Assembly (NCBI GenBank): GCA_029204225.1
Contig: CM055100.1
Coordinates: 5,489,938-5,553,937 of the forward strand
Source: Diphasiastrum complanatum
Taxonomy: Eukaryota > Streptophyta > Lycopodiopsida > Lycopodiales > Lycopodiaceae
Direction of reading: 5' to 3'
DNA: 64,000 nucleotides
In this document: positions 59,574 to 64,000 of the stretch, piece after piece
Numbering within the stretch: position 1 is the first letter of the stretch
How the letters are laid out: each line of letters starts with the position of its first letter
Notes under the pieces: generated by a model
Told to the model about the DNA's origin: nothing
Databases searched by the model: none
Seen by the model: the letters and a program-made list of their open reading frames with translations, nothing else
Translations under genes and position numbers: made by a program

Positions 59574-59945
59574 TTGGAGCATGAAAATCTTATATTTAGA
59601 CCTTTTACTACGAACAACCATTTGTAGTAGTTCAGCTTAGAAAGTCTAAGTTTAAGATTTGAATTCTAAGTTAATTGTAAGCTAAGTTAAGTGCACTTCA
59701 TTCGATTAGGGAAGGCACTTGCAAGTTAGTTAGCAAGTAAGCTTGAGTTTTGTCCCATAAGCACATTAGAACATACGCCCACCACTCTTGGCATATATAG
59801 GAGTGGGGGTGGGCCTCCCATAACACTTGTATAAGCTTATGCTATAATAGACCACTCTTTATGCTATCTTGTGTTCCCATTGGTAAAATGAATAGCTTGT
59901 GGTAGGTGCTCGATCCCCAGTCGACTTTCTCCATTGGTTTATTTT
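59574..59945 (+). mobile_element. LTR downstream of ORF copy C (right end uncertain)
   Basis: It begins TGTTGGAGCATGAAAATC directly after GATGGTAGA and has a TATA box (CATATATAGG, 59793-59802) at the expected distance. The TGTTGGAG start is shared with the LTR after copy B. The right end was not determined. Confidence 0.5.
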
Positions 59946-60353
59946 TATGGTGAATGTACTTATGGGACAATTGTCTATTATCTCACCTTCTATATTTTCC
60001 CTTGTGGAATTAAGTAGGATTATTTAGAGGTTTAGTGAAGCCTAGGAGATCATTAGTTGGGCACAACGATAGTGGCCCTAGAATCAAAGTAGTACACACT
60101 CTTCTAGTTGGGGGCAGCCTTAGGAGGGGTTAAGTTAGGTTAATCTTCTAGTAGGGAGACCGCCTTAGAAGAAGGTTAATTACCAACCAATAGAACTATG
60201 ATTCGAGTGGAACCTACCCTTACTCACCCTGCACAACGACTCAATCTGAACTCTATTATTATTAGATGGGAAACTACCATAATAGAGCTAGGAAGGAAGC
60301 GTGAAAGCCAACACCTGATGTTAAGGGGTTACCCATTTTCTGCTCTGATACCA

Positions 60354-60839
<486 letters not shown>

Positions 60840-62480
60840 AGTTTAAATTTGACACTGTTTTAAAATTAGAGAAGTATTTTCTATGAATTTAGACTCTCCT
60901 TTTGGTTCTTTTGAAGTTCCCCAATGTCAAAACTTCATTCGGCCATGTAAAACAAGGGAACACGACTTTACATGCTAGTACAAGTATTCAAATGCAAACA
61001 AAACAAAACAAATGGTGATTGATTCATCGGGGCATTCATATCATTAAAATAAGAAAAGACAAAAACAAAGATTGCATTTGAGAAATTGTAGCAAATCATC
61101 ACAATAACTTATCTCTGTTGTGATAAAGCTAAAATCTCTGCTAGACATTCTCTATTATGTGCTACAAATATTAACCAAAAAAATTTCTACAACTATAACT
61201 ATTAACAAATGAATAAAATACTATTTGATATTCTAAAGCCCAATGAACCTTCTCACCAACTCCAGAATTTCTTGTCCAAATATGGAACACATATCCAAGA
61301 AGCTACAACTTTATACAACTCACAACTTGACCATATATGGACAAACTATAGTAATCTTAAATGCCACTCTATTTTTAGTATACACATATTGGTTCCATTG
61401 TTACTACAAAATCTAAAGCCACCAAAAATTATCTCTTTTGAAAAAAATGTCATTCGATAACCATGAGCCTAAAAAAAACCAACGCTAGATTTGTTGCAAA
61501 ATGATGAACATGATCAAGAACACAAAGAGATTGCAACATTAGATTATAAACCCATTCCAAACACCTATCTTGGTCAATGACATTTCAGATTCAAGAAATT
61601 TGTATGTGATACATTTTCAAACACTCCAACATACACCAATTTGATTTGTGTCATCAAACTAGGGTTTGTGAGGGAATAAATGTGTGACCTTTGGGGAATG
61701 TGATTAATTCTTATGTGAAGCAGGTTTGGTGGAAAAAGCATTGTAGTCTCCCTCTATGTGATTACTCTATTTACTTCTTGTTCAATAAACTAAGTGAAAA
61801 ATGATGGCCTATATATGCAACTACATTTACTTCCTCTATCAATATAAAAGTAAACCAAGCTCTCACCCAAAAGTAAAATAGTATGAACTTCAAAAAATAA
61901 GGAAAGTACATCAGTGTCAATCACTTCTAGCATAAGCATGAATTTAATGTAACTAGTCCTGGCGGAAGAAAAAAAATTCAATGCACCTTCTTCACCAAAT
62001 TTCACCAGTTCCCCAAGGACTTGCATCATACCATAACAGACTGTGTAAACACAATTTTGTTTGGAGCAAAAGAGAAGATATAAGAAGATAGAAGAAGATC
62101 ATTGACACATTAGCTCATTCTTATGCATATTTGCTCTCAGTCAGTACTACAGAACATCCCAGCTGATCACAAGTAGTTCCGAATCTCCGAATGAATTCAG
62201 TGGCTTGCAACACCAATAATTAAATGATTATAAATAGAAATAGCATCCTTTCGCAATGCTTGCTACATTGTTATGCTAGTTACAAACTCAAAGGTACATA
62301 TTCTTTTATGCAGATGAAACCGTCCTTACAACGCGTCAACAAACAGGTTAAGAGCTACAAATGAACATGACATACTAATTAATGATATTCTACAGTCATC
62401 CGTTGCTATACTGTCTATGAAAGGTAAGATAGTAAGATATTGAGTACTATGTCTACGCATCGAGTACTGCATACGGGCTT
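60840..62480. other. AT-rich DNA, nothing recognised
   Basis: Short frames only. No LTR ends, protein motifs or tandem repeats could be supported. Confidence 0.35.
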
Positions 62481-62542
62481 CCTTAGAATCTTAGATATTG
62501 GGCATCATAAGGTTGCTCTTAGACTTGCTAGAAAACATCATA

Positions 62543-62983
62543 TCATCTAGGTATGAATTTAGGACTTTGCCAAAGATATACAACTCGAGATTTTTTTTGG
62601 GGGAGTAGCAAGTTAAAGCCCTTTTGATCCACTTGAAAAACAAGTGTGCTGGTGTTTGCAATATTGCCCAAATATTGAGACCACAGTTGGGAAGCTTGCA
62701 CTTGCTTCGACTGTCCACACGACGCATCGCATTGCAGCCACATCTCAAAGTCTCCCAAAGTGATTAGCTTGCCAGAATTGTTTGGGATGGACAAGGGTGG
62801 TAAGTTGTCCTGGTCAGCAAGACCGCCATTGGTGTAGCAGTTCAAGCTCAGGACATCCCCACAGGAATGTTTGTAGCTCGCGCATTGCCCACATCCAAAA
62901 ACAAGGTGAAGATCAGAAACACAAACGAGATGAAGAGCAAAGAGGACTGCAAATCCTGTTTCTGAGGTGTGCGCTGCTCCATG
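62543..62983 (-). pseudogene. Broken gene for a secreted protein of unknown family
   Basis: Minus strand: the ATG at 62983 opens MEQRTPQKQDLQ followed by a strong hydrophobic core (SSLLFISFVFLIFTLFL) and a plausible cleavage after NA. A 2-nt frame change in GCGCGAGC (about 62895) then leads to SYKHSCGDVLSLNCYTNGGL, NLPPLSIPNNSGKLITLGDF, EMWLQCDASCGQ and NIANTSTLVFQVDQKGFNLL. Cysteines and a signal-like N-terminus suggest an extracellular protein. The C-terminus fades after LLPQKKSR. I do not recognise the family. It may be a host pseudogene, or intact with an error in the CG dinucleotide. Confidence 0.45.
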
Positions 62984-63205
62984 GATAGATTGATGTTGCT
63001 GTTGCAGTTGTTAGAGCAATCAATAGTGGGGGGTATGGAGGAAACTGATCGAGATTGAGAGGAAATCGCTTGATATCGCTATCATTTATTGTATTTGCAT
63101 GGAAGTGCTCAAAGATTGCAGATTGAAGAATGATACCCATCAAACACTATTTGAAAGTCGTTGATGTTTTCTTAATGTTCATTTCATTTTCCTCAAATGC
63201 ATCTT

Positions 63206-63295
63206 GGTTTTCAAGGGGGCCTCAAACTTGGGATCAAAGAAGCTTTTGATACCGAGCTTTTCACTAAGACCAACCCCGTTGGAGCCAAGGAAATA
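63206..63295 (-). mobile_element. Diverged copy of the tRNA-derived SINE head
   Basis: The minus strand contains GTTGGTCTTAGTG (A-box-like) and AAGTTTGAGGCCC (B-box-like). Flanking blocks (CCAACGGGGTTGG, CTTCTTTGATCCCAAG, AAAACCAAG) match the SINE at 16.9-17.1 kb. Confidence 0.5.
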
Positions 63296-63390
63296 ACTAA
63301 CAACTGTGGAAGAATATAGTTTGCAAAGATCCCAACATTCGACAATTCTACATTCGACCTTTGTGCTTTATTTCCATGATGTATTTCACA

Positions 63391-63498
63391 ATGTTCAATG
63401 ACTTAGTGTGTGTGACATCATTGAGTAGGACTTTATCTTCACATATGTTCAATGACTTAGTGTGTGTGACATCATTGAATAGGACTTTCTCTTCACAT
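63391..63498. repeat. Tandem duplication of 54 bp
   Basis: Two copies of ATGTTCAATGACTTAGTGTG...TTTATCTTCACAT stand head to tail with about two mismatches, implying a recent duplication. Confidence 0.9.
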
Positions 63499-63747
63499 TT
63501 GGACTTCCATGCAAATTTTATTATGGTATTTTTAGCATCAAATAACATTTCTCATATCTTCAAGAGAATATTTTGTTGAACAAAATTGGAGGCTTTAGCT
63601 TTGAATCTAGATCGATCATGCCTAGGGCCTACTAGTTATCCCACTTTCATGAAGTCCAAATCACAAGAAACATTTGAAATTGGAAGATTTATGGAAGATG
63701 GATTATTCTAAGTTGGAGATTGAAGTATGGTGGAAGGCCCTGACCGA

Positions 63748-63804
63748 GGGCCTTCCTTGCAGGGAAGGCCCCGACCTGCAAGGAAGGCCCGAGGTCCTCG
63801 GGCC
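63748..63804. repeat. GC-rich palindrome
   Basis: Arms GGGCCTTCCTTGCAGG (63748-63763) and CCTGCAAGGAAGGCCC (63775-63790) are perfectly complementary around an 11-nt loop. They overlap a second hairpin GGCCCGAGG-T-CCTCGGGCC (63786-63804). It is much more GC-rich than its AT-rich surroundings. Confidence 0.9.
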
Positions 63805-64000
63805 TTAATGCCAGGTGAGAAGGTAGAGAGAAAATGCACATTCCATAGAAAGAGAATGCACATTGTAGAGAGAGAATGATAGATTTAGGAGGAGAGAGGA
63901 AGGTGGATGAATATTCTACTCATGGATGTGCTTTCAAAATACAAAGCAAACTTGAGCACCTGGCATTACATTGAAGTGAATTGGAAGTTGGTGATTTGGG

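Overview
This is a TE-dominated stretch of a large land-plant genome. The two confidently recognised host genes are plant-type: an EXORDIUM-like secreted protein and a VPS55-like trafficking protein with four phase-consistent exons. Nearly everything else is decayed mobile DNA in nested layers: at least six Ty1/copia elements, several Ty3/gypsy pieces, a non-LTR element with a restriction-like endonuclease domain, a Penelope-like RT fragment, tRNA-derived SINE pieces, minisatellites and (CT)n/(GA)n arrays up to 255 bp. This mix suggests a seed-free plant (fern-like) or possibly a gymnosperm; the species cannot be fixed from the sequence.

Layout. 1-7.1 kb: two minus-strand copia elements (Copia-1, Copia-2) and an inverted Copia-2-type LTR. 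7.1-8.4 kb: AT-rich DNA and a ~125-bp minisatellite. 8.6-10.5 kb: the EXORDIUM-like gene, with a 39-bp minisatellite in its leader. 10.5-13.1 kb: intergenic. 13.1-18.5 kb: gypsy protease fragment, gypsy and copia primer-binding sites, SINE copies, C-terminus of a non-LTR element. 20.1-24.9 kb: Copia-B, inserted just after a TATA-bearing leader, itself broken by a repeat that carries a solo LTR with a 5-bp target duplication. 24.9-27.2 kb: Copia-D, with an unusual spread of AAATCCGACCC-like motifs. 27.3-35.3 kb: Copia-C, apparently split by an inversion with both breakpoints at the same RT codon. 35.3-39.1 kb: gypsy integrase, enhancer-like repeats, TATA box, an unrecognised ORF, then a Penelope-like RT. 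39.4-42.8 kb: AT-rich. 42.8-48.6 kb: possible orphan exons, VPS55, another copy of the unrecognised ORF and a possible VPS55 promoter. 50.2-60 kb: two divergently oriented gypsy-type units, each ending in integrase, spacer, unrecognised ORF and LTR. 60.3-64 kb: a copia LTR carrying a (GA)60 array, a broken secreted-protein gene, a SINE remnant and a GC-rich palindrome.

The most interesting signal is the unrecognised ORF family. Five coding copies (about 24, 37, 46.5, 51 and 58.5 kb) plus one possible leader (20.2 kb) share C-terminal motifs (LRVDPxYxP and VARxYYRATM). In three independent cases the ORF lies in sense just downstream of a gypsy integrase C-terminus, and in two it ends 20-50 nt before an LTR start. 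This points to an extra sense ORF in the 'env position' of a plant Ty3/gypsy group, in two copies preceded by a spacer with a TATA box. The main alternatives are tandem LTR-sharing arrays and a gag-only (TR-GAG-like) passenger element.

Decay is patterned: several catalytic residues in protease, RT and integrase are lost by G-to-A changes, and many in-frame stops look like CAG to TAG or TGG to TGA, as expected for long-term deamination of methylated cytosine. No rRNA, functional tRNA gene, CRISPR array or bacterial-type feature was seen.
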